Positions 51,911-61,647 of a stretch of 64,000 bases of DNA are shown one piece after another. Positions within the stretch are counted from its first letter, which is position 1; the number at the start of each line of letters is the position of its first letter. Source of the stretch: Candidatus Defluviibacterium haderslevense (GTDB lineage: Bacteria > Bacteroidota > Bacteroidia > Chitinophagales > Saprospiraceae); assembly GCA_016712225.1 (NCBI GenBank), contig JADJRL010000003.1, positions 1,261,001 through 1,325,000 of the forward strand. The letters run 5' to 3'. Position numbers and translations under genes: made by a program. The notes under the pieces were generated by a model. The model was not told the DNA's origin. It worked only from the letters and a program-made list of their open reading frames with translations, and did no database searches.

Positions 51911-53638
51911 ATGAAAGTCCTTAAATATCCCCTAATATTTATTTTTAGTTTAGTTTTACTAAATGCCCAAGAACATAAAATTTCTACAAAAATTTTAGAA
52001 AAACTTAAAAATGAAAATGCAGTAGATGTTTTGTTGTATTTAAAGCATCAATCCAATCTTTCAGGTCTAAATGCAGAATGGTCCAAAGAACAAAAAGGTC
52101 AATATGTTCATCAACAATTGATTCAAACTGCTCAAACCTATCAAATCAATATTATAGAAAAACTCAAAAGTTTAGGTGTAAGTTTTAAATCATTCTATAT
52201 TATCAATGCAATACATACTCAATTGAATAAAGAACAGATAATTGAACTTGCAAGGATGAACGAAATTGATCGAATACTATATGATGAAAATTATACTGTT
52301 GAACCTACTCTGGATCAAACCGCTTTACAACTCCAAAGCAGAGGACCAAATGTTACTTGGGGGATCCAAAGAATTGGTGCAGATTTAGTATGGAATTTAG
52401 GATACGAAGGTCAAGGTGTTACCGTTGCTGGAGAAGATACCGGATATCGCTGGGATTTGCCTGGTATAAAATCAAAATATCGTGGCTGGAACGGAACAAG
52501 TGTGGACCACAACTACAATTGGCATGATGGTGTTCACAAAATAAGTCCCCTAAGCTCTGATTCTCTCAATCCTTGTGGATTAAGTTTGAAAGAGCCGTGT
52601 GACGATCATGGACATGGATCTCATACTATGGGAACCATGACAGGCAGAACAGACGACGAATGGTATGGCATTGCTCCAAAAGCAAAATGGATTGGATGTC
52701 GTAATATGGAAAGAGGAAATGGTGCTCCATCAACCTATATTGAATGTTTTGAATTTTTCTTGGCTCCAACCGATTTAGATGGAAATAATCCAAAGCCAGA
52801 ACTTGCTCCTCATGTAATTAACAACAGTTGGTACTGTAGTAAAGATGAAGGTTGCGATACCTCAAATTTCAGATTAATGCAACAAGTAATCATCAATTTA
52901 AGAAAAGCGGGAATCGTCGTTGTAGTTTCTGCCGGAAATGATGGTCAATCATGTGGTACAATCGCTAATCCACCCGCAATGTTTGAAGAAAGTTTTGTCG
53001 TTGGCTCTTTTGCCATAAATGACACAATCAGTAACTTTAGTAGTATTGGCCCGGTCAAAATAGATGGTAGTAATCGAATAAAACCAAATGTGGTTGCTCC
53101 CGGTTCAGACGTAGTTTCACAAGTTTTAGATGGAAGTTTTCAAGCTTGGAATGGTACAAGTATGGCTGGACCGCATGTGGCTGGTTTAGTAGCCTTAATC
53201 ATTAGCGCCAATCCTTCACTTGCAGGCAAAGTTGAGGTCATCGAAGATATTATAGAAATGACCGCAAGATATCAAGAGTCAAATACAACTTGTGATAGTT
53301 TTCAAAATAACGCCATTCCCAATCATGTTTACGGATTTGGAAAAATTCAAGCTGATGCCGCAGTAAGAAGGGCAATAATATTAAAAGCTGAAGACGAACA
53401 AAAAATTAAATTTGGTTTAAGCATTTCGCCTAATCCGGCACGTCAAAATATTTTAATTAAAACAACCAAAGAACACCAATCACAAACATTACAAATATTC
53501 AATTTATTAGGTACCCTAATTTATGAAAAACCTATTTTTAATGAAACTACAAATTTAGATATATCCCATTTAATACCATCAGCATATGTTATTAAAATTA
53601 AAAATACAAATGCACAATTAGTTTGGATTAAAGAATAA
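51911..53638 (+). CDS. Secreted S8 (subtilisin-like) serine protease with T9SS domain
   Basis: A 575-residue exported protease. After a signal peptide (about 1-20, ending LLNAQ) comes an inhibitor_I9-like propeptide (about 25-135), then the catalytic domain with D176 (GEDTGYRWD), H235 (HGHGSHTMG) and S417 (GTSMAGPHVAG). Two cysteine pairs in the catalytic domain suggest disulphides. The last 75 residues are a T9SS sorting domain (SISPNPARQNILI). The protein probably degrades external protein or processes surface proteins. It has its own promoter box; the trhO gene follows about 30 nt after its stop on the same strand. Confidence 0.93.
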   Translation: MKVLKYPLIFIFSLVLLNAQEHKISTKILEKLKNENAVDVLLYLKHQSNLSGLNAEWSKEQKGQYVHQQLIQTAQTYQINIIEKLKSLGVSFKSFYIINAIHTQLNKEQIIELARMNEIDRILYDENYTVEPTLDQTALQLQSRGPNVTWGIQRIGADLVWNLGYEGQGVTVAGEDTGYRWDLPGIKSKYRGWNGTSVDHNYNWHDGVHKISPLSSDSLNPCGLSLKEPCDDHGHGSHTMGTMTGRTDDEWYGIAPKAKWIGCRNMERGNGAPSTYIECFEFFLAPTDLDGNNPKPELAPHVINNSWYCSKDEGCDTSNFRLMQQVIINLRKAGIVVVVSAGNDGQSCGTIANPPAMFEESFVVGSFAINDTISNFSSIGPVKIDGSNRIKPNVVAPGSDVVSQVLDGSFQAWNGTSMAGPHVAGLVALIISANPSLAGKVEVIEDIIEMTARYQESNTTCDSFQNNAIPNHVYGFGKIQADAAVRRAIILKAEDEQKIKFGLSISPNPARQNILIKTTKEHQSQTLQIFNLLGTLIYEKPIFNETTNLDISHLIPSAYVIKIKNTNAQLVWIKE

Positions 53639-53666
53639 TTATAAAACTTTTTTGATCAAAATTAAA

Positions 53667-54716
53667 ATGGCGGAAATTCTTTACAATAAAATCAATCGTG
53701 AAGTTCTTATTCAAAACATGCTTCAAAGTAAAGAACTTCGTACCACTTTATCCTTTTATAGATATGTAAATATCCCTAATCCGTGGTTGTTTAGAGATCA
53801 TTTTTATACCATATTATCTTCTATAAATGTTTTAGGTCGAATTTATTTAGCGCATGAAGGAATAAATGGTCAAATCTCAGTTCCTACTGAACGTCTCAAT
53901 GAATTTAAAAACAAACTTAATGAAATTGAATATTTAAAAAATATTCGATTGAATATAGCAATTGAAGACAATGGTAAAAGTTTTTTTAAACTTAAAATTA
54001 AAGTCAGAAACAAGATTGTTGCTGATGGCTTATCCGATTTACATTTTGATGCCTCTAAATCAGGTAAACATTTAAATGCAATAGAATTTAACGAATTGAC
54101 TGATCAACTAGATACCATTGTTGTTGATATGCGAAATCATTATGAAAGCGAAGTGGGAAAATTTGAAAATGCCTTAACTCCGGATGTATCCACTTTTAGA
54201 GAAGCATTACCAACAGTTGCCGCCATACTGGAAGATAAAAAGGATCAACATATAGTAATGTATTGCACAGGTGGGATAAGATGTGAAAAAGCATCGGCAT
54301 ACATGAAACATCTTGGCTTTAATAATGTCTACCAGTTAGATGGTGGTATCATAGAGTATACAAACCAAATAAAATCACTTGGAATTAAAAACAAATTTAT
54401 TGGTAAAAATTTTGTTTTTGATGAACGCCTAGGAGAACGAATCTCTGAAACCATTATTAGTACTTGCCATCAATGTGGTAACCCTAGCGATCGTCATGTA
54501 AATTGTTTAAATGATCAATGCCATATTCTATTTATCCAATGTGATATTTGTGCAGAAAAATATAGTCATTGTTGCTCTGTAAAGTGTTTGGAATTTGAAC
54601 AGTTAGATGCTACACAAAAAGCAAACTTAAAAAATAAATTAATATTCAATGGCACCCAATTTTCAAAAGGAAAATATAAAGCCTTAGGAAAGGATGACCA
54701 CTTGATATTAGATTAA
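53667..54716 (+). CDS. trhO: tRNA uridine-34 hydroxylase (rhodanese-like, TrhO type)
   Basis: Adds a hydroxyl group to uridine 34 of certain tRNAs. I chose the ATG at 53667; a TTG 15 nt earlier gives a five-residue extension with no support. The 349 residues show the N-terminal domain (about 1-115), the rhodanese domain with the catalytic loop CTGGIRCEKA (C200), and a cysteine-rich C-terminal part (TCHQC...CLNDQC...CDIC...CCSVKC) that may bind zinc. It follows the S8 protease on the same strand, but its stop lies 2 nt from the end of htpG, which is read from the other strand. Confidence 0.9.
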   Translation: MAEILYNKINREVLIQNMLQSKELRTTLSFYRYVNIPNPWLFRDHFYTILSSINVLGRIYLAHEGINGQISVPTERLNEFKNKLNEIEYLKNIRLNIAIEDNGKSFFKLKIKVRNKIVADGLSDLHFDASKSGKHLNAIEFNELTDQLDTIVVDMRNHYESEVGKFENALTPDVSTFREALPTVAAILEDKKDQHIVMYCTGGIRCEKASAYMKHLGFNNVYQLDGGIIEYTNQIKSLGIKNKFIGKNFVFDERLGERISETIISTCHQCGNPSDRHVNCLNDQCHILFIQCDICAEKYSHCCSVKCLEFEQLDATQKANLKNKLIFNGTQFSKGKYKALGKDDHLILD

Positions 54717-54718
54717 TT

Positions 54719-56578
54719 TTACAATTGGCTCAATCGTTGTTTGATAAATTGAGTTAAATCGTTTCCATTTAACATGTGCTGTTCCAATAATGCCAATTGA
54801 AATAAATAAGAAGCCATTTCACTTTTCTCTTCTTCAGTTTTACTATCTATTAATTTCTTGGCTACCAATGGGTTATTTGAATTCACTATGGCAGTATAAC
54901 TTTCTTTAAACAAATCTTCACCATCTCCCTTCATCATGTGCATCATTTGCTGCATCTCAGACATTCTTCGCATAAATTCGGGGCGTACCAATTGAACGGG
55001 TGGGTCGTTTGGTGACAAGGCTTTAATTTGTGTATCCTGGGCTTTATTCAATTGTATTCCTTTAAATAATTCTTTAAGTTTGTTTTGGTCATCTTCAGAT
55101 AAAACCGATTCTATTTTTTCGTCTCTCTCAATGAGTAAATCAACAGAATCAGAATCAATTCGCTTGAAGGATAATTCAAACTTATACTCCAAATGTTGAA
55201 TGAAATGATTATCAATAATATGATCTAAAACAAGAACTTCATAGGATCTTTCTTTACATTGTTCTTGCGCAGAATAATATTTTTTAAGGTCATTGGTATA
55301 AAGAGCAATATGTCGGTTATTTTTATCTACTTGAAGTGTTTTAGTTTTTTCTTTGAACTCTTCTAAGGTAAAAAAATGATTATCAACATTTTTTATTAAT
55401 GCATATGAAATGGCTTTTTCTGCAAATTTTTCATCAGATATAATTCCATATTTAATAAACGTACCGATATCTTCCCATTTTTTTTCAAAATCAACTCTAT
55501 CATTCTTGAATAAATCACCTAATTTTTCTGCGACTTTCTTAGTAATGTATCCAGTAATTTTTCGAACATTTGAATCGGTTTGTAAATAGGATCTTGATAC
55601 ATTCAAAGGAATATCTGGTGAGTCAATTACACCATGGAGCAACATCAAAAATTCTGGTACGATCTCCTTGACATCATCAGTTACAAAAACTTGATTACAA
55701 TATAAATGAATTTTATTTTTTTGAATTTCAAATTGATTTTTAATTTTAGGAAAATATAATATTCCTGTCAAATTAAAAGGATAATCTATATTTAAATGAA
55801 TCCAGAACATCGGATCTCCAGCATATGGATATAACTCATTATAAAAATCCTTGTATTCCTGATCCGAAATTTCAGCTGGTGATTTTTTCCAAAGTGGATT
55901 AGGATTGTTAATAATATTTGGAATTTCAATTTCTTGTTCTACCTCGCCTTCTTTTATTTTTTCTTTAGTAGTTCCAAGTTGAATAGGTATTGGTAAAAAT
56001 TTACAAAATTTTTCAAGTAAAGTTGCCAACCGTTGATTTTCTAAATACGTTTGACATTCTTCGTTTAAGAATAAAATGATATCTGTACCTCGTTCCGTTT
56101 TTTCCACATTTTCAATAGTATAATCCGTTTCTCCATTACAGGTCCACTTTACCCCAACACTATTTTCCTTATACGATTTAGTTACAACTTCTACCTTATC
56201 TGATACCATAAAGGCAGAGTAAAAACCCAAACCGAAATGTCCAATGATACTAGCCTCATCTTTATATTTATCCATGAATTCTTGTGCAGAAGAAAAAGCA
56301 ACCTGGTTTAAATATTTGTTTACTTCCTCTTCAGTCATTCCAATCCCCCGGTCACGAATTGTCAATGTTTTAGCTTCAGTGTCCGAGATAATTTCAATGT
56401 TTAAATTGGTCAATTCACCCTTGACTTCACCTCTATTGGAAAGGGTTTTGAGTTTTGTAGTGGCATCCACTGCATTGGAAATTAACTCTCTTAGAAATAT
56501 TTCTTGTTCAGAATAAAGAAATTTTTTAATAATTGGAAAAATATTTTCTGACTGTACTGAAATTTTACCTGATTGCAT
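54719..56578 (-). CDS. htpG: Molecular chaperone HtpG (Hsp90)
   Basis: An ATP-dependent dimeric chaperone. I chose the ATG at 56578, because the product then begins MQSGKISVQSENIFPIIKKF, the conserved start of Bacteroidota HtpG; 21 earlier codons in the frame are unlike the family. The 619 residues contain the ATP-binding motifs (ELISNAVDA, TIRDRGIGM, and GHFGLGFYSAFMV near residue 104), the middle domain with SRSYLQTDSN, and the C-terminal dimerisation domain. The gene is single and convergent with trhO at its 3' end. Confidence 0.97.
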   Translation of the reverse strand: MQSGKISVQSENIFPIIKKFLYSEQEIFLRELISNAVDATTKLKTLSNRGEVKGELTNLNIEIISDTEAKTLTIRDRGIGMTEEEVNKYLNQVAFSSAQEFMDKYKDEASIIGHFGLGFYSAFMVSDKVEVVTKSYKENSVGVKWTCNGETDYTIENVEKTERGTDIILFLNEECQTYLENQRLATLLEKFCKFLPIPIQLGTTKEKIKEGEVEQEIEIPNIINNPNPLWKKSPAEISDQEYKDFYNELYPYAGDPMFWIHLNIDYPFNLTGILYFPKIKNQFEIQKNKIHLYCNQVFVTDDVKEIVPEFLMLLHGVIDSPDIPLNVSRSYLQTDSNVRKITGYITKKVAEKLGDLFKNDRVDFEKKWEDIGTFIKYGIISDEKFAEKAISYALIKNVDNHFFTLEEFKEKTKTLQVDKNNRHIALYTNDLKKYYSAQEQCKERSYEVLVLDHIIDNHFIQHLEYKFELSFKRIDSDSVDLLIERDEKIESVLSEDDQNKLKELFKGIQLNKAQDTQIKALSPNDPPVQLVRPEFMRRMSEMQQMMHMMKGDGEDLFKESYTAIVNSNNPLVAKKLIDSKTEEEKSEMASYLFQLALLEQHMLNGNDLTQFIKQRLSQL

Positions 56579-56897
56579 ATCTAATAATTTTATTCTATTA
56601 GGGCTAGTCAAAGGATGTGCCATACTAGAAATATATGACATAATGACAAAGATTGAATGGTATTACCTCAGTTTGTCATGAATAATTACCATTCCATTAC
56701 TTTTTTAGTTGATTTGTAATAGAATCTGGTATAAAATAATCTGACTTAATCTTATCGATTTTCAGTAATTTGACTCTAATAGGACTTAACTAAAGTGAAA
56801 TCATTGAATATTACTACATTCACAATATCCATGTTTTAAACATAAAAAAAGCCCAACTGTAAACAATCGGGCTTAATATTTTACTTAATACTATCGC
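56579..56897. other. 320-base intergenic region upstream of htpG
   Basis: The region holds the htpG upstream sequence and the terminator of the Omp28-like gene (56843-56874). A weak -7-like box (minus strand ATCCTTTG at 56609-56616) is 31 nt upstream of the htpG start. I see no open frame, repeat or CIRCE-type heat-shock operator (TTAGCACTC-N9-GAGTGCTAA). Confidence 0.6.
56843..56874 (-). terminator. Terminator of the Omp28-like gene
   Basis: On the minus strand the stem aagcccgatt / agttgggctt is fully paired with two G-U wobbles that would be mismatches on the plus strand. It is followed by a T-run and lies 23 nt beyond the stop at 56898. Confidence 0.85.
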
Positions 56898-57881
56898 CTA
56901 ATCTTTGACCCAACGTTTGGTCGTCTTAAGGTTACCACTTTGGATTCTTACTAAATACATTCCTTTCTTATAATTAGAAACCAAAACATCAAGTCTGTTT
57001 GAATTTGTAGGTAAATATCCATGTTCAATGGTTTGTCCCATAATATTGGATATTATATATTCACCAGTTATTGGTCTGTCTAATTGCAACACCAAATTTT
57101 GTTTGACTGGATTAGTCAAAATTTGAAAATTAGTATAAATTGGCGAACTTACAGAACTTGTAATGTCGAATTTATTCCCAGAGTTCATCACTTCTTTAGT
57201 GTTAATATTTTGAACCCATACTAACACATACATTTGAGATTCCACCCAAGTAGGATCTATGTTTAAATTATAATTCAAATTGATCACTCCACCTGCCTCG
57301 GCCAAATTAATTACATCTCCATCAGCTGAACTTACAAACTTCCGGAAAACATTTTGGTGCACTTTTTCTCCATTTTGAGCATTAAAATTGAGAACCTTTT
57401 CAAGGGCAGCTGCATAAATTTTGTAAGTACCAGCGGGTTTATTCCCCAATGTAAGGACTTCTACAGAAATTGAACGATTACTGGTCCCCGTTTCTTTAAC
57501 AATTAGTTGAATTGGAGAAGTTTTACCTAACTCACTATTTAAATATGCTGCATTAACTGAGCTTGCTGATTTTGATGTTAATCCATTAACAACAATAGTT
57601 GGCGTAGAAGAAACACTATAGTAATTTGCTCTTAAAGAATTCTCTGTCTTATTGGCATTATACAACGGGCACTGATTATATGGAAATGAAGGGTGAATAG
57701 TCATGTGATGGTAATTACCTTCATAATTTTTTAAAACAGAATAAAACTTAGGGTTTTGGGAACCACAAATACTGCACCAGGTATTTGTAAAGTGTTCCAT
57801 AAAAATATAACGCTTAGCTTGTGCGTTAATAAATAGAACACTTAAAACAAGTATAATTAGGAGTGATAGACGTTTAATCAT
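56898..57881 (-). CDS. Omp28-related thioredoxin-like surface protein with T9SS domain
   Basis: A 327-residue exported protein. I chose the ATG at 57881, which starts a clear signal peptide (about 1-20, VLFINAQ); the frame goes on to 57929, but a TAnnTTTG box (57905-57912) lies inside that extension. The first domain has the thioredoxin-like start EHFTNTWCSICGSQNP with a CxxC, followed by YYSVSSTPTIVVNG (cis-Pro loop), as in Omp28-related proteins. The last 75 residues are a T9SS sorting domain (LTNPVKQNLVLQL). A role in disulphide chemistry at the surface is possible. It is a single gene ending in a terminator. Confidence 0.85.
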   Translation of the reverse strand: MIKRLSLLIILVLSVLFINAQAKRYIFMEHFTNTWCSICGSQNPKFYSVLKNYEGNYHHMTIHPSFPYNQCPLYNANKTENSLRANYYSVSSTPTIVVNGLTSKSASSVNAAYLNSELGKTSPIQLIVKETGTSNRSISVEVLTLGNKPAGTYKIYAAALEKVLNFNAQNGEKVHQNVFRKFVSSADGDVINLAEAGGVINLNYNLNIDPTWVESQMYVLVWVQNINTKEVMNSGNKFDITSSVSSPIYTNFQILTNPVKQNLVLQLDRPITGEYIISNIMGQTIEHGYLPTNSNRLDVLVSNYKKGMYLVRIQSGNLKTTKRWVKD

Positions 57882-57904
57882 AATATGAATTTCCTTATAA
57901 TTAC

Positions 57905-57912
57905 AAAGGTAT
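57905..57912 (-). promoter_or_regulatory. -7 box of the Omp28-like gene
   Basis: The minus strand reads TACCTTTG, an exact TAnnTTTG match; transcription would begin near 57897, 16 nt before the ATG at 57881. Confidence 0.5.
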
Positions 57913-57992
57913 GCATTAATCATCTGCAAAAATAAATTTTAACATATATAATTTATTATTAATATATAAAATAGTTGTTGATCTTTGACGCT

Positions 57993-60900
57993 GTGAATAG
58001 ACTTCTAACTAAATTTAGTATACAATGGATAGGCCTTGGGCTTTGCCTCTTTAATTTAAATTCCTATGTATACTCACAAATCAATCCACAAAAAATCATC
58101 AAAATACCATTTTCAGATACATTGTTTCTAGGAGACAGTCTATGGATCTATTCTGATAATTTAGAAGTTTATAAAGATACAGATACTTTGCCTTTGAATA
58201 AAAGCAACTACCAATTTGTTGATAATACATTGTATTTCAATAATTTAGTGGATGTAGATACCTTACGTGTACAATTTAGAACGATACCGGTTCGTATAAA
58301 TAAACCCTATTTCTTATATGATTCCAACCTTCACCAATCTAATATAATTCCAGAGTATGCTTTGCAAGGCATAGAATTAAAAAGAAGCAGAGATTGGTGG
58401 GATAATTCAGATATTGATTATTCCGGTAATTATTCTCGTGGATTCTCAATTGGAAATAATCAATCACTTGTTCTCAATTCATCCTTGAACCTTCAACTAA
58501 GTGGCGATTTAGGTGATGGTATTAAACTAACCGGCGCCATATCTGATAACCAAATTCCCGTTCAACCAGAAGGTAATACCCGTCAAATTCAAGAATTCGA
58601 TAGGTTATTTATTCAACTTAAAAAAAATCAATTTTCCCTAACAGCTGGTGATATTGAAATCAACAAACCTTATGGTTATTTTCAAAATTATGATAAACGT
58701 TCTAAAGGTGGACTTTTAGAATATGCACATACCAAGCATTCGCTCCAATTTAAACATAAAGCAGCTATCGGAATCTCTAAAGGCAAATTCAATCGTTTCG
58801 AATTGAAAGTAAAGAATGGTAACCAAGGACCTTATCGACTCAATGGTCGGGATGGTGAATCATTTATTATTATTCTTGCCGGAACTGAGAAGGTTAGCCT
58901 AGATGGCCAAATCTTGATTAGAGGGGATGATGCAGATTATATTATTGACTACAACCTAGGTGAAATAAAATTTACGACACGTCGCTTGGTCACCGATCAA
59001 TCTCGCATTGTTATTGAATATGAATACTCTGATCAAAATTATTTAAGATCAATTTATGTCTATCAAGGTTCTGTTTCAAAAGGTGGGTGGAATGGATTTT
59101 TCAATGTATTTAATGAAAAAGATAGTAAAAAACCTGCTATAGCTACAGATCTGGATTCATTAGATCAACACATTTTGCAATTAAGTGGAGACAATTATAA
59201 TTCTGCCGTCCGATCAAGTATTGTTAAAGCCGGATTAAATTTTTCATTAAACAGAGTCTATTATAGAATTGTGGATACGGTAATTGTTATTCAAGGAAAA
59301 AACACACCATTCAAAATATTAGTCTTCGATTCAATGGCAGACAGTTCTGCATATCAAGCTACTTTCACAGATTTAGGGCCGGGGAAAGGTCAATATAATT
59401 TAAAATTAACCAATGCCAATGGTCGTGTTTATGAATGGGTTGGAGTTGATCCTATAACTGGAAAACCATTAGGAGCTTATGATCCATCTACTCCGTTAAT
59501 AGCTCCTAGAAGTCAAACGCTACTATCTGCTGGTTTAAATTATGTTTCAAAAAAGAAAGCTTCATTAAGACTTGAAATTTCTAATTCAATTTTAGATAAA
59601 AACAGAATTTCGAATGTTGACGATGAAGACAATAATGGCTTAGCGAGTCTGATCGATTTGAATTCCCCAATTTGGAAATTCAAAAAATCAACGATCCAAA
59701 TTCAAACCAATTATGAATTTCTAAATCAACGGTTTGTACCATTAAACCCATTTCGAAATACTGAATACAGTCGCGATTGGAATATAAAAAACTTAACTCA
59801 GGTTAATGAGCATTTATCCTCCACTTCTGCTATTTATAAATTTGGAAATCTTATAAAATTGGATTATACGTTTAAAGTTTATGAAAGAATGAATCAATAT
59901 AATGGAATTAGACATTTATCTAATTTATCCTGGATGGATAGTTTAAATCTTTTATCTGTTAAATTTGATTATTTACAAACCAATACAATGGATGAACAAA
60001 CCAAGTTTATAAGACCAGGAATTCAATATCAACGTTTTATAAATAAAAAATGGACTATAATATCAGCCTTTGATCAAGAAAAAAATACTCAAAACATCAA
60101 TAGTTCTGATAGTTTATTGCCAACTAGTTTTTATTTTAATCAAGGTAAAGTTGGTGTTCAATTTCAAAACGATAAATTGTGGTTAGGTAAGGTAGAATTT
60201 AAACACAGAACCGATTACTCGATCATAACTAATAAATTCTCACCATTTAGTAATTCTGATGAAGTAGTAATAAGCAGTACTATCCCAAAATCAAAGACTG
60301 GAATCTGGGATGCACAGTTTAGTGGACGTAATATTCACTACAATTCAAAAGAAATCAATGATTCACTAAGTCAATTTTACTTTTTAAGTCAATTAGAACA
60401 TACGCTGTCTTTATTAAAAAATGGCTTAAGAATAAAAAATATATACTCAGTTCAATCTGGTGTAGAGCAAAGACAAGAATTCATATTTTTACAAGTTCAA
60501 CCTGGACAAGGAGAATATATATATCTCGATACAAACCATGATGGGATTCGTCAGATCAATGAATATTTTTTATCGACCAACAATGATACGGCCCAATATA
60601 TCAGGCAACAAACTTTCAATTCAGATTTTATTCAAATTTATCAATCAAGTTTAAATCAAATCATTAGTCTCGATGGCGCCAAATTATTTATCAATAAAAA
60701 CCAACATTATTTGTTAAAAAAACTTTCCTTTGATTCTCAATTACGTTTTATCAATAAAGTAGATCAAAATAGTCCATTTAAACAACAAATTAATCCTTTC
60801 TCAAATCAAGATTCAAGTTCCATTTCATTTCAAAATTTTTTGCACCAACAATTTTTCATAAATAGGGCAAATCCTATCTATGAAATCCAATATTCTCGTA

Positions 60901-61472
60901 TACAAAACAATCAACGTAACTTATTAATTTCCGGTACAGATGAACATTCTGGTAGAGAAAATAATTTAAAAATGAGATGGACCATCAAGCAAAAATTTGA
61001 CCTTATAGGATTAGGTGCAATTAAATATGAACATAAAAATACGCCTTCATATGAGCTGCAAAACTATATAATCAATACAAACAGATTGGAAGCAGGGATA
61101 AATTTTAGACCTACTAATAATTACAAATTTCAAATTAACTATTTAATCAAGAAAGCTGAAGAAAAAATGTTTACTTATGAAACAGCTACGATAAATCAAT
61201 GGTCTTTCAATACGAATCTATCATGGAAAAGAAAACTTTCTATAAGAACTGAGATCAAATGGATTCAAATCCATTATCAGGGTCAGGCTGGCAATGCAGT
61301 AGAATATATAATGCTTGAAGGCTTTAAAGATGGAAATAATGGATCTTGGGATTTGAATATCGATTATCGATTATCTGAATTAATTACCCTACAATTGGGA
61401 TATTCGGGTCGGAAAACCGCAATATCCGATCCTTTACATACCGGAAGAGCTATGATGCGTGCTACATTTTAA
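57993..61472 (+). CDS. Very large exported protein, predicted outer-membrane barrel
   Basis: I do not recognise a named family. I chose the GTG at 57993, because the product then has a signal-like start (VNRLLTKF...GLGLCLFNLNSYVYSQ); a TTG at 57975 adds six codons without support. The 1,159 residues begin with a plug-like or domain-rich part (about 60-330), with GPYRLNGRDGESFIIILAG and GDDADYIIDYNLGEIKFT, a pattern seen in other large Bacteroidota outer-membrane proteins. The rest is a long array of short amphipathic strands (about 540-1159, ending RAMMRATF with a terminal Phe). A large porin-like or transport channel is likely. Confidence 0.6.
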   Translation: MNRLLTKFSIQWIGLGLCLFNLNSYVYSQINPQKIIKIPFSDTLFLGDSLWIYSDNLEVYKDTDTLPLNKSNYQFVDNTLYFNNLVDVDTLRVQFRTIPVRINKPYFLYDSNLHQSNIIPEYALQGIELKRSRDWWDNSDIDYSGNYSRGFSIGNNQSLVLNSSLNLQLSGDLGDGIKLTGAISDNQIPVQPEGNTRQIQEFDRLFIQLKKNQFSLTAGDIEINKPYGYFQNYDKRSKGGLLEYAHTKHSLQFKHKAAIGISKGKFNRFELKVKNGNQGPYRLNGRDGESFIIILAGTEKVSLDGQILIRGDDADYIIDYNLGEIKFTTRRLVTDQSRIVIEYEYSDQNYLRSIYVYQGSVSKGGWNGFFNVFNEKDSKKPAIATDLDSLDQHILQLSGDNYNSAVRSSIVKAGLNFSLNRVYYRIVDTVIVIQGKNTPFKILVFDSMADSSAYQATFTDLGPGKGQYNLKLTNANGRVYEWVGVDPITGKPLGAYDPSTPLIAPRSQTLLSAGLNYVSKKKASLRLEISNSILDKNRISNVDDEDNNGLASLIDLNSPIWKFKKSTIQIQTNYEFLNQRFVPLNPFRNTEYSRDWNIKNLTQVNEHLSSTSAIYKFGNLIKLDYTFKVYERMNQYNGIRHLSNLSWMDSLNLLSVKFDYLQTNTMDEQTKFIRPGIQYQRFINKKWTIISAFDQEKNTQNINSSDSLLPTSFYFNQGKVGVQFQNDKLWLGKVEFKHRTDYSIITNKFSPFSNSDEVVISSTIPKSKTGIWDAQFSGRNIHYNSKEINDSLSQFYFLSQLEHTLSLLKNGLRIKNIYSVQSGVEQRQEFIFLQVQPGQGEYIYLDTNHDGIRQINEYFLSTNNDTAQYIRQQTFNSDFIQIYQSSLNQIISLDGAKLFINKNQHYLLKKLSFDSQLRFINKVDQNSPFKQQINPFSNQDSSSISFQNFLHQQFFINRANPIYEIQYSRIQNNQRNLLISGTDEHSGRENNLKMRWTIKQKFDLIGLGAIKYEHKNTPSYELQNYIINTNRLEAGINFRPTNNYKFQINYLIKKAEEKMFTYETATINQWSFNTNLSWKRKLSIRTEIKWIQIHYQGQAGNAVEYIMLEGFKDGNNGSWDLNIDYRLSELITLQLGYSGRKTAISDPLHTGRAMMRATF

Positions 61473-61617
61473 AATAATTCTTATTAATTTAAAAAAACTC
61501 ATGAATTCATATATACACAAGCACATTTCAAACGTTTTGTGAGTTGAGAATTGAATAATGTTTGGATCTCTTTTGTTCCTATTTTGAAAATTCACTAAGT
61601 TATTGTTTTTCAATGAT

Positions 61618-61625
61618 TATTTTTG
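61618..61625 (+). promoter_or_regulatory. -7 box of the partial protease gene
   Basis: TATTTTTG matches TAnnTTTG exactly; transcription would begin near 61632, 16 nt before the ATG at 61648. Confidence 0.45.
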
Positions 61626-61647
61626 TAGCCATTTAAACCTAAAATTT

